DNA of 64,000 bases from Gallionella sp. (GTDB taxonomy: Bacteria; Pseudomonadota; Gammaproteobacteria; Burkholderiales; Gallionellaceae): the NCBI GenBank assembly GCA_003153155.1, contig PLWV01000017.1:161932-225931 (forward strand). The letters run 5' to 3'. Within the stretch, counting starts at the first letter, position 1, and every line of letters starts with the position of its first letter. The notes below the pieces were generated by a model, which saw nothing but the letters and a program-made list of their open reading frames with translations, did no database searches and was not told where the DNA came from. Both the position numbers and the translations under genes were made by a program. Shown one piece after another: positions 27,969 through 37,915 of the stretch.

Positions 27969-29372
27969 TCACAATTTGCTCACATCAACAAAATGCCCGG
28001 AGATCGCCGCAGCCGCAGCCATTTCCGGACTTACCAAATGGGTGCGCCCACCCTGCCCCTGCCGCCCCTCAAAGTTGCGGTTGGAAGTCGAGGCACAGCG
28101 CTCACCCGGTGAAAGCTTATCGTCATTCATCGCCAGACACATCGAACAGCCCGGCTCGCGCCATTCAAAACCCGCCGCGATAAAGATTTTATCCAGACCT
28201 TCCTGCTCGGCCTGCCGTTTCACCAAACCGGAACCGGGCACCACCATCGCCAACTTCACATTCGCCGCGACGTGTTTGCCTTGCGCGATCACCGCCGCGG
28301 CGCGCAAATCCTCGATGCGTGAATTGGTGCAGGAGCCGATGAACACCTTGTCGATCCTGATTTCCGCGATCGGCGTATTCGCCGCCAAGCCCATATACTG
28401 CAACGCACGCTCGGCAGCTTGACGCTTGACCGCATCGCTCATGGTCGCCGGATCAGGCACGCGCCCATCCACCGCCACCACCATTTCCGGTGACGTGCCC
28501 CAGGTCACTTGCGGCTTGATCTGCGCGGCGTCCAGCTTAACCACCTGATCGAACTGCGCGCCCTCATCGCTATGCAAAGTGTGCCAGTAAGCCACTGCCT
28601 TGTCCCACAACTCGCCTTGGGGTGCGAACGGGCGACCCTTGAGATAGTTGATGGTGGTGTAGTCCGCCGCGATCATGCCCGCGCGCGCGCCCGCTTCGAT
28701 CGCCATGTTGCACACTGTCATGCGCCCTTCCATGGAAAGGCCGCGTATCGTGGTGCCGGCGAACTCTATCGCATAGCCGGTGCCGCCCGCCGTGCCGATC
28801 TTGCCGATCACCGCGAGCGCGATGTCCTTGGCGGTGACACCCTTGCCCAACGTGCCATTCACCAACACCTGCATGGCCTTGGTTTTTTTCGTCAGCAAAC
28901 ATTGTGTCGCCATCACGTGCTCGACCTCGGACGTGCCGATGCCGAACGCCAGCGCGGCGAATGCGCCGTGCGTGCTGGTGTGCGAATCGCCGCACACCAC
29001 CGTCATGCCCGGCAAGGTCGCGCCCTGCTCCGGCCCGATCACATGCACGATGCCCTGACGCACATCGGACATTTTGAATTCGTTCACGCCAAACTCGGCG
29101 CAATTACTGTCCAGCGTCTCCACTTGCAAACGCGAGACCGGATCGGCGATACCCTGCGCGCGCGCGGTGGTCGGCACGTTATGATCGGCCACGGCCAGGA
29201 TCGAAGCGGTGCGCCACACCTTGCGCCCGGCCAGCTTCAACCCCTCGAAGGCCTGCGGGCTGGTCACTTCATGCACCAGATGGCGGTCGATATAAATCAA
29301 CGCGGTGCCGTCGGCTTCCTGCCGCACCACGTGAGCATTCCAGAGTTTGTCGTAAAGAGTTTGCGCTTTCAT
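27969..29372 (-). CDS. leuC: 3-Isopropylmalate dehydratase large subunit
   Basis: 467 residues from [11 protein letters not shown]. Iron-sulfur cysteines lie in FIGSCTNSR near 345 and in [11 protein letters not shown] near 405-410; [23 protein letters not shown] near 130 is also typical. With LeuD it forms the [4Fe-4S] isomerase. A second upstream ATG at 29393 results from a 21-bp tandem duplication of the start region (29366-29386 and 29387-29407), so the protein could carry seven extra residues (MKAKRNN). Neither start has a clear ribosome-binding site. Confidence 0.97.
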   Translation of the reverse strand: MKAQTLYDKLWNAHVVRQEADGTALIYIDRHLVHEVTSPQAFEGLKLAGRKVWRTASILAVADHNVPTTARAQGIADPVSRLQVETLDSNCAEFGVNEFKMSDVRQGIVHVIGPEQGATLPGMTVVCGDSHTSTHGAFAALAFGIGTSEVEHVMATQCLLTKKTKAMQVLVNGTLGKGVTAKDIALAVIGKIGTAGGTGYAIEFAGTTIRGLSMEGRMTVCNMAIEAGARAGMIAADYTTINYLKGRPFAPQGELWDKAVAYWHTLHSDEGAQFDQVVKLDAAQIKPQVTWGTSPEMVVAVDGRVPDPATMSDAVKRQAAERALQYMGLAANTPIAEIRIDKVFIGSCTNSRIEDLRAAAVIAQGKHVAANVKLAMVVPGSGLVKRQAEQEGLDKIFIAAGFEWREPGCSMCLAMNDDKLSPGERCASTSNRNFEGRQGQGGRTHLVSPEMAAAAAISGHFVDVSKL

Positions 29373-29607
29373 GTTATTTCGCTTGGCTTTCATGTCATTT
29401 CGCTTGCCTGATACTCGTTTTTAGAGCGCACGATTATGCCACAACAGGCACGGCTTGGCATAAGCCTAAGCCAAGCTACGCTATAACAGATAAATATCTC
29501 TGCGAAAAATTGAAAGATCGTTAGCAAACGAAGAAGATATTTCTCCTTGAAAACCCAGACAATACTTTGAGCACAACGCAGATTCAGCTTCGTGTTAGCA
29601 TATTGCC

Positions 29608-30714
29608 ATGCAGAATAATGATGCAAAATTTCGTCGAAATAACTTTGATGTGGCCAACGCCGTCAACGTGACCGATCCTGCTTCGGTTGGTGACGCGGTG
29701 GAGAGCATTTTTCTCAATCTCTTCCCCAGCGCACGTGTCAGCACCCTGCGGAATGCGATGAACCACATTACCCAGCTTTATCGCGGCGAGCATCGGGGCT
29801 ATGCGGCGTGCGATACCGGCTATCACGATTTGCAACATATTATGGATGTAACACTGGCCTGTGCGCGCTTGATGGACGGCTACGAGCGCTCGCAAAAGAG
29901 TGGCGAGGGACTGGGCGAGGAACTATTTATCTTTGGCATTTTGCTGGCGCTGTTTCATGACAGCGGTTATCTGCGCAAGCGGGGCAGTGAAGATGACAGG
30001 CAAGGCGCGGAATTCACCCCGATTCATGTTTCACGCAGCGCGGAATTATTGAAGAAATATATGCAGGGAGTAGGCTTGGGCAATCTGGCAGAAACGGCAG
30101 CGCAAGTGGTGCATTACACCGGCTATGAAGTGCCGGTAGATCGCATCCTGGTGCCCTCCCCTGCTTACCGGGCTATCGGCAATCTGGTGGCTTCGGCAGA
30201 CATATTGGCACAAATGGCGGATCGTTGTTATCTCGAAAAATGCTACGGCCGGCTATACACTGAGTTTGTTTTGGGCGGTATTGCAATAAAACGCGACGCA
30301 CAAGGCAATGAGCAAGTCATTTTTGCTTCCCCGCAAGACCTGGTGATAAAAACCCCGGGGTTCTATCGAATCGCGAAAAAGCGCATGGATGAAACGTTAC
30401 ATGGAGCTTATCGTTATGTTGAGAAGCATTTTAACGGACAAAATCTGTACCTTGAGGCGGTTGAAAAAAATATCCTGTTTGCGGAATATGTGATTGCCCA
30501 CAATGCCGACATCGGCATGTTGCAACGCATTCCGCCACAGACTCCGGGTTCTGATCAGGCTTCCCCCGAAACCGATGACAAGAAACAGCAAGTAGAAGAC
30601 AGACGAAAAAGAACCGGGGACAGAAGGCAAAATACAGCGGAGCGCTATCCAGACCTTGATGATAGAAGGCAAAATACCAGCGACAGAAGGCGGGATACTT
30701 CGTCAAAGAAATAA
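29608..30714 (+). CDS. HD-domain phosphohydrolase-like protein
   Basis: 368 residues. The metal-binding HD pattern is visible: YHDLQHIMDV near residue 75, LFHDSGYLRKRG near 115 and further His at VVHYTGYE near 170. This suggests a divalent-metal phosphohydrolase, possibly nucleotide-directed; the substrate is unknown. The last ~50 residues are a low-complexity Arg/Asp/Asn tail with repeats of DRRQNT and DRRRDT, encoded by degenerate tandem DNA. The gene is alone on the plus strand and converges on an MFS gene. Confidence 0.75.
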   Translation: MQNNDAKFRRNNFDVANAVNVTDPASVGDAVESIFLNLFPSARVSTLRNAMNHITQLYRGEHRGYAACDTGYHDLQHIMDVTLACARLMDGYERSQKSGEGLGEELFIFGILLALFHDSGYLRKRGSEDDRQGAEFTPIHVSRSAELLKKYMQGVGLGNLAETAAQVVHYTGYEVPVDRILVPSPAYRAIGNLVASADILAQMADRCYLEKCYGRLYTEFVLGGIAIKRDAQGNEQVIFASPQDLVIKTPGFYRIAKKRMDETLHGAYRYVEKHFNGQNLYLEAVEKNILFAEYVIAHNADIGMLQRIPPQTPGSDQASPETDDKKQQVEDRRKRTGDRRQNTAERYPDLDDRRQNTSDRRRDTSSKK

Positions 30715-30749
30715 GCGGTCAATAATAAAATGGGTTTGGCATATCGCAA

Positions 30750-30784
30750 GGGCGCGATTTACCTCGTAGAGGTGAATCTCGCCC
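30750..30784. terminator. Inverted repeat between convergent genes
   Basis: GGGCGCGATTTACCTC and GAGGTGAATCTCGCCC pair around GTA with two mismatches. It sits between the convergent HD-domain and MFS genes and may terminate both; it is also REP-like. No strong T-run is present. Confidence 0.55.
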
Positions 30785-30790
30785 CTACCC

Positions 30791-31954
30791 TTATGTCGCT
30801 TGCTGCGTACTCGCCATGCCCCACTTCCACAATATCAGCAACAACCCCAGCAATGCTACGCCCGCACTGCATGAATACAGCACGCTGGCGCCGTACTGCT
30901 GCCAGATCGGGCCGCTCGCCAAGCCGCCCAACATGCCGCCCGCGCCGTAGGTAAGGCTGCCTAACAGGGCTTGGCCTTTGGACTGATGCCGCCCCTGAAA
31001 GAACTCGTGCACCAGTCCCACCGAAGCAGCGTGATACGCGCCGAAGGTGGCGGCGTGCAGCACTTGCGCGATGAGCAGCAGTATCAGGTAGTCCACGCCC
31101 CAACCGATCAGCATGAAGCGCACGATTGCAGCGCTAAAACTGATCAGCAGGATGCGGGTGAAACCAAAGCGGCGCACCAGCCAGGGCATCAGGAAGAACA
31201 CGCCGATTTCGCAGATCACGCCGAGCGCCCACAAGCCACCCACTGCGCTTTTCGCGTAGCCATGTTCGACCAGGTAAATCGAGTAGAAGGTGTAATAAGG
31301 GCCGTGTGCGACGGACATCAGAAAACACGCGCTGAACAAAGCGATCACACGCGGCTGCATGACGATTTGTTTGACCGGCTGACGATCGGTGTGATGCGCC
31401 AGCACTTCGGTGGGAGGAATCTGCCGGGCGAACAACAGAATGCCGATCTCTATCACGGCGCCCACCCACAACAACCAGGCGATGGCCATATAATCGAGCG
31501 CGTAGCCCAACCCGACCACCGAGGCGATGAAGCCGATCGAGCCCCACGAGCGGATGCGCCCGTAGCGCGCGCTGTGCTTGCCGAGATAGGTAAGCGTGGT
31601 CGCCTCCACCAGTGGCATCGAGGCGCTCCAGAAAAAGCTCATCAACCCCAGCACCAGCAACATGCCCCAGAAACTGGTGGTCGCAAACACCCCGAGGTAG
31701 CATACCGCGCTCATGGTTGCGGCGATCTTTACCACCATCAAGCGCTTGCCGGTGTGATCGGCCAGCCAGCCCCAGATGTTCGGCGCGATCATGCGCATCA
31801 CCGGCTGCACCGACAACAGGATGGCGATCTCGATGGCGTCGAAGTGGATGGATTTGAGGTACAGGCTCCAATAGGGCGCGAACATCCCCACGAAGGCGTA
31901 GTAGAAAAAATAAAATCCGGCGATGCGCCAGTAGTAATTCTTGGGAGTAGACAT
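30791..31954 (-). CDS. MFS transporter (HcaT/MFS_1-like)
   Basis: 387 residues, about 12 transmembrane helices. The N-terminus FYFFYYAFVGMFAPYWSLYLKS and GWLADHTGKRLMVV (loop 2-3 motif) match the MFS_1-like / phenylpropionate-permease group; RIRSWGSIGFIASVVG and GLVHEFFQGRHQSKGQALLGS are also typical. Substrate unknown. The start at 31954 is divergent from grpE, whose sigma-32 promoter lies in the ~115-bp gap. Confidence 0.8.
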   Translation of the reverse strand: MSTPKNYYWRIAGFYFFYYAFVGMFAPYWSLYLKSIHFDAIEIAILLSVQPVMRMIAPNIWGWLADHTGKRLMVVKIAATMSAVCYLGVFATTSFWGMLLVLGLMSFFWSASMPLVEATTLTYLGKHSARYGRIRSWGSIGFIASVVGLGYALDYMAIAWLLWVGAVIEIGILLFARQIPPTEVLAHHTDRQPVKQIVMQPRVIALFSACFLMSVAHGPYYTFYSIYLVEHGYAKSAVGGLWALGVICEIGVFFLMPWLVRRFGFTRILLISFSAAIVRFMLIGWGVDYLILLLIAQVLHAATFGAYHAASVGLVHEFFQGRHQSKGQALLGSLTYGAGGMLGGLASGPIWQQYGASVLYSCSAGVALLGLLLILWKWGMASTQQAT

Positions 31955-32016
31955 AACGGTGCAACATCCAAACGGCGCGCATTATCTCACGCGGTAAAAA
32001 TAATTTTTCACCTACT

Positions 32017-32044
32017 CTTGAAATGGGAAACTTAACCCCCATAA
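32017..32044 (+). promoter_or_regulatory. Sigma-32 heat-shock promoter for grpE
   Basis: CTTGAAA (32017-32023) and CCCCATAA (32037-32044) are separated by 13 bp and match the RpoH consensus closely. The grpE start is 28 bp downstream of the -10 element. Confidence 0.88.
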
Positions 32045-32071
32045 GCTGCAGATTGAAATTTGGAGAACGGC

Positions 32072-32611
32072 ATGGAACAGAACGATACCAACCCGCAAAT
32101 CGAACCCCAGATCGAACCCAAGCCAACCACGGCAAGCGCCGCGGATGTCATGCCCAGCATGGAGGAGATGCTCAAGGAAGCCGAGCGCAAGGCGCAGGAA
32201 CACTATGACGCATGGATGTATGCCAAGGCCGAAGGGGAGAATATCCGCCGCCGTGCGATCGAGGAAGTGAGCAAGGCGCATAAATTTGCCGTGGAGCGTT
32301 TCTCCAATGAGATGCTGGCGGTGAAAGACAGTCTGGAAGCCGGCCTGGCGGTGGAAACGGCGACGGTGGAGGGCTTCAAGAGCGGTATGGAATTAACGCT
32401 TAAGCAACTGTCCGGCGTTTTCGAGAAATTCAACATCAGTGAAATCAACCCGATCGGCGAGAAGTTCGACGCACACAAACATCAAGCCATCGGCATGCTG
32501 GACAGCGACCAGCCCGCCAACACCGTGGTCAGCGTGATGCAAAAGGGTTATGCGCTGAATGACCGCGTCTTGCGCCCGGCGCTGGTGATGGTGGCGAAAG
32601 CGAAGGAATGA
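32072..32611 (+). CDS. grpE: Nucleotide exchange factor GrpE
   Basis: 179 residues from the ATG at 32072, preceded by GGAG; the TTG at 32060 is rejected. A disordered acidic N-terminus leads to a long coiled coil ([33 protein letters not shown] region) and the beta-rich head with [36 protein letters not shown]. GrpE releases ADP from DnaK. hrcA, often upstream in betaproteobacteria, is not present between the MFS gene and grpE. Confidence 0.97.
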   Translation: MEQNDTNPQIEPQIEPKPTTASAADVMPSMEEMLKEAERKAQEHYDAWMYAKAEGENIRRRAIEEVSKAHKFAVERFSNEMLAVKDSLEAGLAVETATVEGFKSGMELTLKQLSGVFEKFNISEINPIGEKFDAHKHQAIGMLDSDQPANTVVSVMQKGYALNDRVLRPALVMVAKAKE

Positions 32612-32618
32612 AAAATAA

Positions 32619-32695
32619 AGCTGGTAGCCGGTAGCTTGTAGCGGGTAGCCAGCCGCGGTTTTGCTACAAGCCACAAGCTACGGGCTACAAGCTCG
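32619..32695. repeat. Heptamer-based inverted repeat between grpE and dnaK
   Basis: Runs of GGTAGC/TGTAGC-type heptamers on the left (GGTAGCCGGTAGCTTGTAGC) and their complements on the right (GCTACAAGCCACAAGCTACG) form a long imperfect hairpin. A related block follows dnaK at 34737-34821. Confidence 0.8.
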
Positions 32696-32700
32696 ACCCA

Positions 32701-32726
32701 CTTGAAATAACCATTACCGCCCCTAT
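32701..32726 (+). promoter_or_regulatory. Sigma-32 heat-shock promoter for dnaK
   Basis: CTTGAAA (32701-32707) and CCCCTAT (32720-32726) are separated by 12 bp, again a close RpoH match, 75 bp before the dnaK start. It immediately follows the heptamer repeat, giving dnaK its own heat-shock promoter. Confidence 0.85.
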
Positions 32727-32800
32727 GTTAAGCGGCAAGCAACAACGTATTCATTCTTTAAGCATTCAACTGAAAGCCAATTTAATTGAAAGGATTCATC

Positions 32801-34735
32801 ATGGGAAAAATCATCGGTATCGACTTGGGCACGACCAACTCTTGCGTGGCCATCATGGAAAACGGCAAGACCAAGGTGATCGAGAACGCGGAAGGCACAC
32901 GCACCACCCCATCCATCGTCGCCTATATGGAAGACGGTGAGGTGCTGGTGGGTGCGCCCGCCAAACGTCAGGCCGTCACCAATCCGACCAACACGCTGTA
33001 TGGCGTGAAGCGCCTGATCGGCCGCCGCTTCGACGAGAAGATGGTGCAGAAAGACATCGCCATGGTGCCATTCAAGATCGTCAAGGCCAAGAACGGCGAC
33101 GCATGGGTGAGGGTGCGGGACAAGGAATTTTCCGCACCGGAAATTTCCGCGCAAGTGCTGATGAAAATGAAGAAGACCGCCGAAGACTATCTCGGTGAAC
33201 CCGTCACCGAAGCGGTCATCACCGTTCCTGCTTACTTCAATGACTCACAGCGTCAAGCCACCAAGGATGCCGGGCGCATCGCGGGTCTGGAAGTGAAACG
33301 CATCATCAACGAACCGACCGCAGCCGCGCTGGCTTTCGGCCTGGACAAGCAGGAAGGCGACCGCAAGATCGCGGTGTATGACCTCGGCGGCGGCACCTTC
33401 GACATTTCCATCATCGACATTGCCGAGATCGAAGGCGAACATCAGTTCGAAGTGATGTCAACCAATGGCGACACCTTCCTGGGCGGTGAGGATTTTGACA
33501 TGCGCGTGATCGACTATCTGGTGGAAGAATTCCAGAAGGAAAGCGGCATCGACCTGCGCAAGGACGTGCTGGCGTTGCAACGCCTGAAAGATTCGGCGGA
33601 AAAGGCCAAGATCGAACTGTCCAGCGCACAGCAAACCGAAGTGAACCTGCCTTACATCACCGCTGACGCTGCCGGCCCGAAACATCTGGCAGTGAAGATC
33701 ACCCGCGCAAAACTGGAAAGCCTGGTCGAAGACTTGATCGCGCGCACCATCGAGCCATGCAAGATCGCCATGAAGGATGCCGGTGTTTCCGCATCCGACA
33801 TCGCCGACGTGATTTTGGTCGGCGGCCAGACCCGTATGCCTTTGGTGCAAGAGAAGGTGAAGGAATTCTTCGGCAAGGAAGCGCGCAAGGACGTGAACCC
33901 GGACGAAGCCGTGGCAGTAGGTGCCGCGATCCAGGGCGGCGTGCTGCAAGGCGAAGTGAAGGACGTGCTGCTGCTCGACGTGACGCCTCTGTCGCTGGGT
34001 ATCGAAACCATGGGCGGCGTGATGACCAAGCTGATCAAGAAGAACACCACCATCCCGACCAAGGCATCGCAAGTATTCTCCACCGCCGACGACAACCAGA
34101 GTGCCGTCACCATTCACGTGCTGCAGGGCGAGCGCGAAGTGGTTTCCGGCAACAAGAGTCTGGGTCAATTCAACTTGAGCGACATACCGCCCGCACCGCG
34201 CGGTATGCCGCAGATCGAAGTGACTTTCGACATCGACGCGAACGGCATCTTGCACGTGTCGGCAAAAGACAAGGCGACCGGCAAGGAAAACAAGATCAAG
34301 ATCCAGGCCAGCTCCGGCTTGAGCGAAGCGGAGATCAAACAGATGGTGCAGGATGCCGAAGCCCACGCCGAAGATGATCGCAAGGCGGTGGAACTGGTGA
34401 CCGCGCGCAATCAACTCGACTCGCTGATCCACTCCACGCACAAGTCGCTGAAGGAATATGGCGATCATCTGAGTGCAGAGGAAAAGTCTGCTATCGAAGC
34501 CGCCTTGAAGGAAGCCGAAGAAGTGGTAAAGACCGACGACAAGGAAGCCATCGAAGCCAAGGCCGAAACACTATCAACTGCCGCACAAAAGCTGGGTGAA
34601 AAAATGTACGCCGCTGAGCAGGCCAAGGCGCAAGCGGGCGAAGCAGGCGCACAGGCCAGTGAGCACGCTGAGGCCAAGAAGGAAGAAGGCGATGTGGTGG
34701 ATGCGGAGTTCACCGAAGTGAAGGATAAGAAATAA
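32801..34735 (+). CDS. dnaK: Chaperone DnaK (Hsp70)
   Basis: 644 residues from [18 protein letters not shown]; an upstream in-frame TTG at 32786 is rejected, because GAAAGGA precedes the ATG. ATPase-domain blocks are [20 protein letters not shown] near 140 and [15 protein letters not shown] near 195; the [18 protein letters not shown] linker near 390 leads into the substrate-binding domain and a helical lid with a low-complexity Ala/Glu tail ending [13 protein letters not shown]. Central Hsp70 of the cytoplasm, acting with the flanking GrpE and DnaJ. Confidence 0.99.
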   Translation: MGKIIGIDLGTTNSCVAIMENGKTKVIENAEGTRTTPSIVAYMEDGEVLVGAPAKRQAVTNPTNTLYGVKRLIGRRFDEKMVQKDIAMVPFKIVKAKNGDAWVRVRDKEFSAPEISAQVLMKMKKTAEDYLGEPVTEAVITVPAYFNDSQRQATKDAGRIAGLEVKRIINEPTAAALAFGLDKQEGDRKIAVYDLGGGTFDISIIDIAEIEGEHQFEVMSTNGDTFLGGEDFDMRVIDYLVEEFQKESGIDLRKDVLALQRLKDSAEKAKIELSSAQQTEVNLPYITADAAGPKHLAVKITRAKLESLVEDLIARTIEPCKIAMKDAGVSASDIADVILVGGQTRMPLVQEKVKEFFGKEARKDVNPDEAVAVGAAIQGGVLQGEVKDVLLLDVTPLSLGIETMGGVMTKLIKKNTTIPTKASQVFSTADDNQSAVTIHVLQGEREVVSGNKSLGQFNLSDIPPAPRGMPQIEVTFDIDANGILHVSAKDKATGKENKIKIQASSGLSEAEIKQMVQDAEAHAEDDRKAVELVTARNQLDSLIHSTHKSLKEYGDHLSAEEKSAIEAALKEAEEVVKTDDKEAIEAKAETLSTAAQKLGEKMYAAEQAKAQAGEAGAQASEHAEAKKEEGDVVDAEFTEVKDKK

Positions 34736-34736
34736 G

Positions 34737-34821
34737 CTGGTAGCGGGTAGCGCGTAGCTGGTAGCAAAGACAACTGCTACCAGCTACCAGCTACCGGCTA
34801 CCGGCTACAAGCTACAAGCTC
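34737..34821. repeat. Heptamer-based inverted repeat between dnaK and dnaJ
   Basis: TGGTAGCGGGTAGCGCGTAG on the left and tandem CTACCAG/CTACCGG/CTACAAG heptamers on the right pair across ACAACTG. It fills the whole dnaK-dnaJ gap and ends 3 bases before the dnaJ start, so it probably modifies dnaJ translation or attenuates the transcript. Confidence 0.8.
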
Positions 34822-34824
34822 CCT

Positions 34825-35958
34825 ATGCCCAAAAAAGACTACTACGAAGTTCTCGGAGTCAACCGCGACGCTTCGGACGAAGAAATCAAAAAGGCTTATC
34901 GCAAGCTGGCGATGAAGCATCACCCCGACCGCAATCCGGACAATCCGAAAGCTGAGGAACATTTCAAGGAGGCCAAAGAAGCTTATGAGACATTAAGCGA
35001 CGGGCATAAGCGTGCCGCTTATGATCAGCATGGTCATGCTGCATTTGAAGCCGGCGGGATGGGCGGCGGTAGCCCGTTCGGTGCAGGTGGCGCGGCAGCG
35101 GGCTTTGATTTTTCCGACATCTTCGGCGACATTTTTGGTGGCGGACGCGGTGGCGGCGAGCGCAGCAATGTGCAACGCGGTGCCGATTTGCGCTACAACC
35201 TTGAGATCACACTGGAACAAGCCGCACGCGGCACTGAGACGCAAATTCGCGTCCCCACCATGGCGGAATGCGAAACCTGCAAGGGCACCGGCGCAAAACC
35301 CGGCACCAGCCCAACCACTTGCACCACCTGCGCCGGTCATGGTCAGGTGCGCATGCAGCAAGGTTTCTTTTCCATCCAGCAAACCTGCCCGCGCTGTCAC
35401 GGCACCGGAAAGATGATCACCTCACCGTGCAAGGACTGCAACGGTAACGGACGCATCAAGCAACACAAGACGCTGTCGGTAAAAATCCCGTCCGGGGTGG
35501 ATAACGAAGATCGTATCCGCCTCTCCGGAGAAGGCGAACATGGCACGAATGGCGGACCTCCCGGCGATTTATATGTGGTGATACACACCAAACCGCATGC
35601 GGTGTTCCAGCGGGACCACAACGACCTGCATTGCGAGATGCCGATCAGCTTCAGCACTGCCGCGCTCGGCGGTTCGATCGAAATTCCAACGCTGGATGGA
35701 GTGGCTTCGATCAAGATTCCCGCCGAGACCCAGAGCGGAAAAATATTCCGCCTGCGCGGCAAAGGCATCAAGGGCGTGCGCAGCTCCAGTCATGGTGATT
35801 TGCATTGCCACGTGGCGTTGGAAACACCGGTGAATCTGACCGAGCGCCAAAAGGAACTGCTGCGCGAGTTTGAAAACATCAACGAGAAAGACAACGAACG
35901 CCACAACCCGCGCGCAAAATCCTGGATGAACAAGGTCAAGAATTTCTTCGCGCAGTAG
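34825..35958 (+). CDS. dnaJ: Chaperone DnaJ (Hsp40)
   Basis: 377 residues, type I. J-domain with the HPD motif ([16 protein letters not shown]), a Gly/Phe region ([17 protein letters not shown]), four CxxCxGxG zinc repeats ([36 protein letters not shown]) and the C-terminal substrate-binding domain. It stimulates DnaK ATPase. The ribosome-binding region overlaps the heptamer repeat; the ATG follows CTCCCT with no good Shine-Dalgarno. Confidence 0.99.
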   Translation: MPKKDYYEVLGVNRDASDEEIKKAYRKLAMKHHPDRNPDNPKAEEHFKEAKEAYETLSDGHKRAAYDQHGHAAFEAGGMGGGSPFGAGGAAAGFDFSDIFGDIFGGGRGGGERSNVQRGADLRYNLEITLEQAARGTETQIRVPTMAECETCKGTGAKPGTSPTTCTTCAGHGQVRMQQGFFSIQQTCPRCHGTGKMITSPCKDCNGNGRIKQHKTLSVKIPSGVDNEDRIRLSGEGEHGTNGGPPGDLYVVIHTKPHAVFQRDHNDLHCEMPISFSTAALGGSIEIPTLDGVASIKIPAETQSGKIFRLRGKGIKGVRSSSHGDLHCHVALETPVNLTERQKELLREFENINEKDNERHNPRAKSWMNKVKNFFAQ

Positions 35959-36073
35959 CGCGAGAAACCTTGCAATTGCGGCGCAGGCTCACCCGAGTTC
36001 GCAAGCGAAGCAAGCGGTCGAAACCACAAGGTGAAAAATTCAGGCAATAGTGCGAAATATCTTTCTCCTTACG

Positions 36074-36115
36074 CTGCGAACCCATGTCGCGCTTGCGCTC
36101 AACATGGGTTCGCAG
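36074..36115. terminator. Perfect hairpin between dnaJ and a DedA gene
   Basis: Arms CTGCGAACCCATGT (36074-36087) and ACATGGGTTCGCAG (36102-36115) are exact complements, with a GCGC-containing loop. It lies between convergent genes; a bidirectional terminator or REP is likely. Confidence 0.65.
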
Positions 36116-36135
36116 TAACAAGATTTTTACTGCAC

Positions 36136-36702
36136 TTACCGGTAAAATTTCCTGCGGAACTTCCAGCATCGCCAACCCCAGAAGCCCAAACCCCCGAACA
36201 GAATGGTGAATAACAACACCTCTTCGACCCGCTTCAAATCAGGGAGCCACAGTTCAATCGCCTGCCCGGACAGATAACCTGCACCACCAATGCCAACCGC
36301 CCAGATGGTCGCGCCCAGCGCGTTGAATAGCACAAAGCGCCAGCCCTGTACCGCACTCATACCAAAGGCCAAAGGTCCTACCGTGCGCAAGCCATAGAGG
36401 AATCGTATGCCCACGATGAGCACCTCGTGATAACGCTCTATCAGTGCGTTGGTGCGCTCGAACACCGGAACAAGTCGCGGGAAATGGGACAGCACCCACG
36501 CGCCGCGCCACCTTCCCAGCCAGAAATAAAACTGATCGCCGAGGAACCCGCCGAGCAGCGCGATACTGATCACCCAGTGCAGTTGCAGATAACCCTGATG
36601 CGCGGCAAAACCGGCCATTATCAACACTGTCTCGCCCTCCAGCAGGGTACCCGCAAACAGCGCAACATAGCCATAGTCCGCGATCAGACCGGAAAGACTC
36701 AC
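36136..36702 (-). CDS. DedA-family membrane protein
   Basis: 188 residues of the DedA/SNARE-associated (VTT) family. Typical blocks: LFAGTLLEGETVLIMAGFAAHQGYL near the N-terminus, LGGFLGDQFYFWLGRWRGAWVL (F/Y-G-R-x-G-like) and VGIRFLYGLRTVGPLAFGMS (R-x3-P region). Family members are undecaprenyl-phosphate or lipid flippases and support envelope proton homeostasis. It converges on dnaJ. Exact lipid unknown. Confidence 0.88.
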   Translation of the reverse strand: MSLSGLIADYGYVALFAGTLLEGETVLIMAGFAAHQGYLQLHWVISIALLGGFLGDQFYFWLGRWRGAWVLSHFPRLVPVFERTNALIERYHEVLIVGIRFLYGLRTVGPLAFGMSAVQGWRFVLFNALGATIWAVGIGGAGYLSGQAIELWLPDLKRVEEVLLFTILFGGLGFWGWRCWKFRRKFYR

Positions 36703-36738
36703 AACAGGATTCTCAACGACATAATAGTTGCAAAGGGC

Positions 36739-37530
36739 TCACCTCGCGGCGAACACTACACTTAGAAACACTTTGGCCTGCTGCCATGAATCCTTGTCAG
36801 CCTCAGCGTTGTAGGCAATCGGCATGTTGAATTTTTTGCCCAATTCATCCGCATCCGGATTGGTGAAGGCATGCTTTGCGCCGGGATAAGTGACCACCCG
36901 GTAATTCGCTCCCGCGCTTTCCATTTCCTTCCTGAATGCGGCAACTTTGTCGGCCCCTATCACCGGATCGGCCTCGCCGCTGAATGAAATGATGCGCGCT
37001 TTGATTTTGCCGGGCTGGGCGGGATGGTCCGTGCCAAGGCCGCCATGGAAACTCGCCACACCCTTCAAATCCTCGCCCATGCGCGCCATGTTCAGCACCA
37101 CGCCACCGCCGAAGCAATAGCCGAACGCCGCAATTTCATTGGCATCCACAGTTTCCTGTTTGCGCAACAACTGCATGCCCGCTTCAAAACGCGCCTTCGC
37201 CATAGTCATATTCTTGCTCACCTCGGTGGCGAGCTTGCCCGCATCATCGGGATTGTCGGCCACTTTGCCATCGCCATACATGTCGACCGCCAGCGCGGTA
37301 TAGCCCAACTCCGCCAGCATACGCGCCCGCTTGCGCGCATACTCGTTTTGTCCCCACCACTCGTGCACCACCAGCACTCCCGGGCGCTTGCCCTTGATGG
37401 CATCATCATAGGCGATATAACCCTTTAGGGTCGTTCCATTCGCTTGATAACTCACTTCCTTGCCCTGCACCGCCGCTTGCACCGCACTGCCGAAACAGCA
37501 TAACGACATCGCCAATAAAAATTCTTTCAT
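36739..37530 (-). CDS. Secreted dienelactone-hydrolase family protein
   Basis: About 263 residues from MKEFLLAMSLCCFGSAVQA (signal peptide), with AAAGGAG shortly upstream. Alpha/beta-hydrolase triad: Cys in FGYCFGGGVVLN near 140, Asp in GEADPVIGADK and His in GAKHAFTNPDADE. The DLH family usually hydrolyses dienelactones, but secreted members with this layout have unknown substrates. No aromatic degradation genes are nearby. A frame extended to 37557 exists but lacks the signal-peptide start. Confidence 0.85.
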   Translation of the reverse strand: MKEFLLAMSLCCFGSAVQAAVQGKEVSYQANGTTLKGYIAYDDAIKGKRPGVLVVHEWWGQNEYARKRARMLAELGYTALAVDMYGDGKVADNPDDAGKLATEVSKNMTMAKARFEAGMQLLRKQETVDANEIAAFGYCFGGGVVLNMARMGEDLKGVASFHGGLGTDHPAQPGKIKARIISFSGEADPVIGADKVAAFRKEMESAGANYRVVTYPGAKHAFTNPDADELGKKFNMPIAYNAEADKDSWQQAKVFLSVVFAAR

Positions 37531-37599
37531 CATCACTCCTTTGCGAAAATCAACCACGCCATATCCGGCTATTCGCCGACTATCCTGATTATCCGGCTT

Positions 37600-37905
37600 T
37601 CAAGCAACCCCGGCTTCTACCGTCTGCTTTAGATAAAACACATTCATGTTGTGACTGCGAATCTTCTCCAGCAGCCGGTCGGCCAGCGCATCGTCCAGAA
37701 TGAACTCAACCTTGACCGCCAGCTCGCCTGCCAACTCGAAAAAAGTTTCTTCGTGCATATGGCCATGCCGGCCAAACCCGGCAATCGCACGGAATGCGGA
37801 GCCGCCGTGAACACCCAATGACTTGGCCTCCTCCAGCAACCATTCATACAATGGCATATTGGCGTGATGTTGTTTTTCACTGATATAAAACGAAAGCTGG
37901 TTCAT
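37600..37905 (-). CDS. DUF190 family protein linked to fluoride export
   Basis: 101 residues matching DUF190: LSFYISEKQHHANMPLYEWLLEEAKSLG, GGSAFRAIAGFGRHGH and VEFILDDALADRLLEKI. These small PII-like fold proteins commonly sit beside crcB, as here, where it starts 10 bp after the crcB stop. It probably modulates or senses in the fluoride-resistance pair; its biochemical role is not established. Confidence 0.88.
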   Translation of the reverse strand: MNQLSFYISEKQHHANMPLYEWLLEEAKSLGVHGGSAFRAIAGFGRHGHMHEETFFELAGELAVKVEFILDDALADRLLEKIRSHNMNVFYLKQTVEAGVA

Positions 37906-37915
37906 GATCGCGCTC

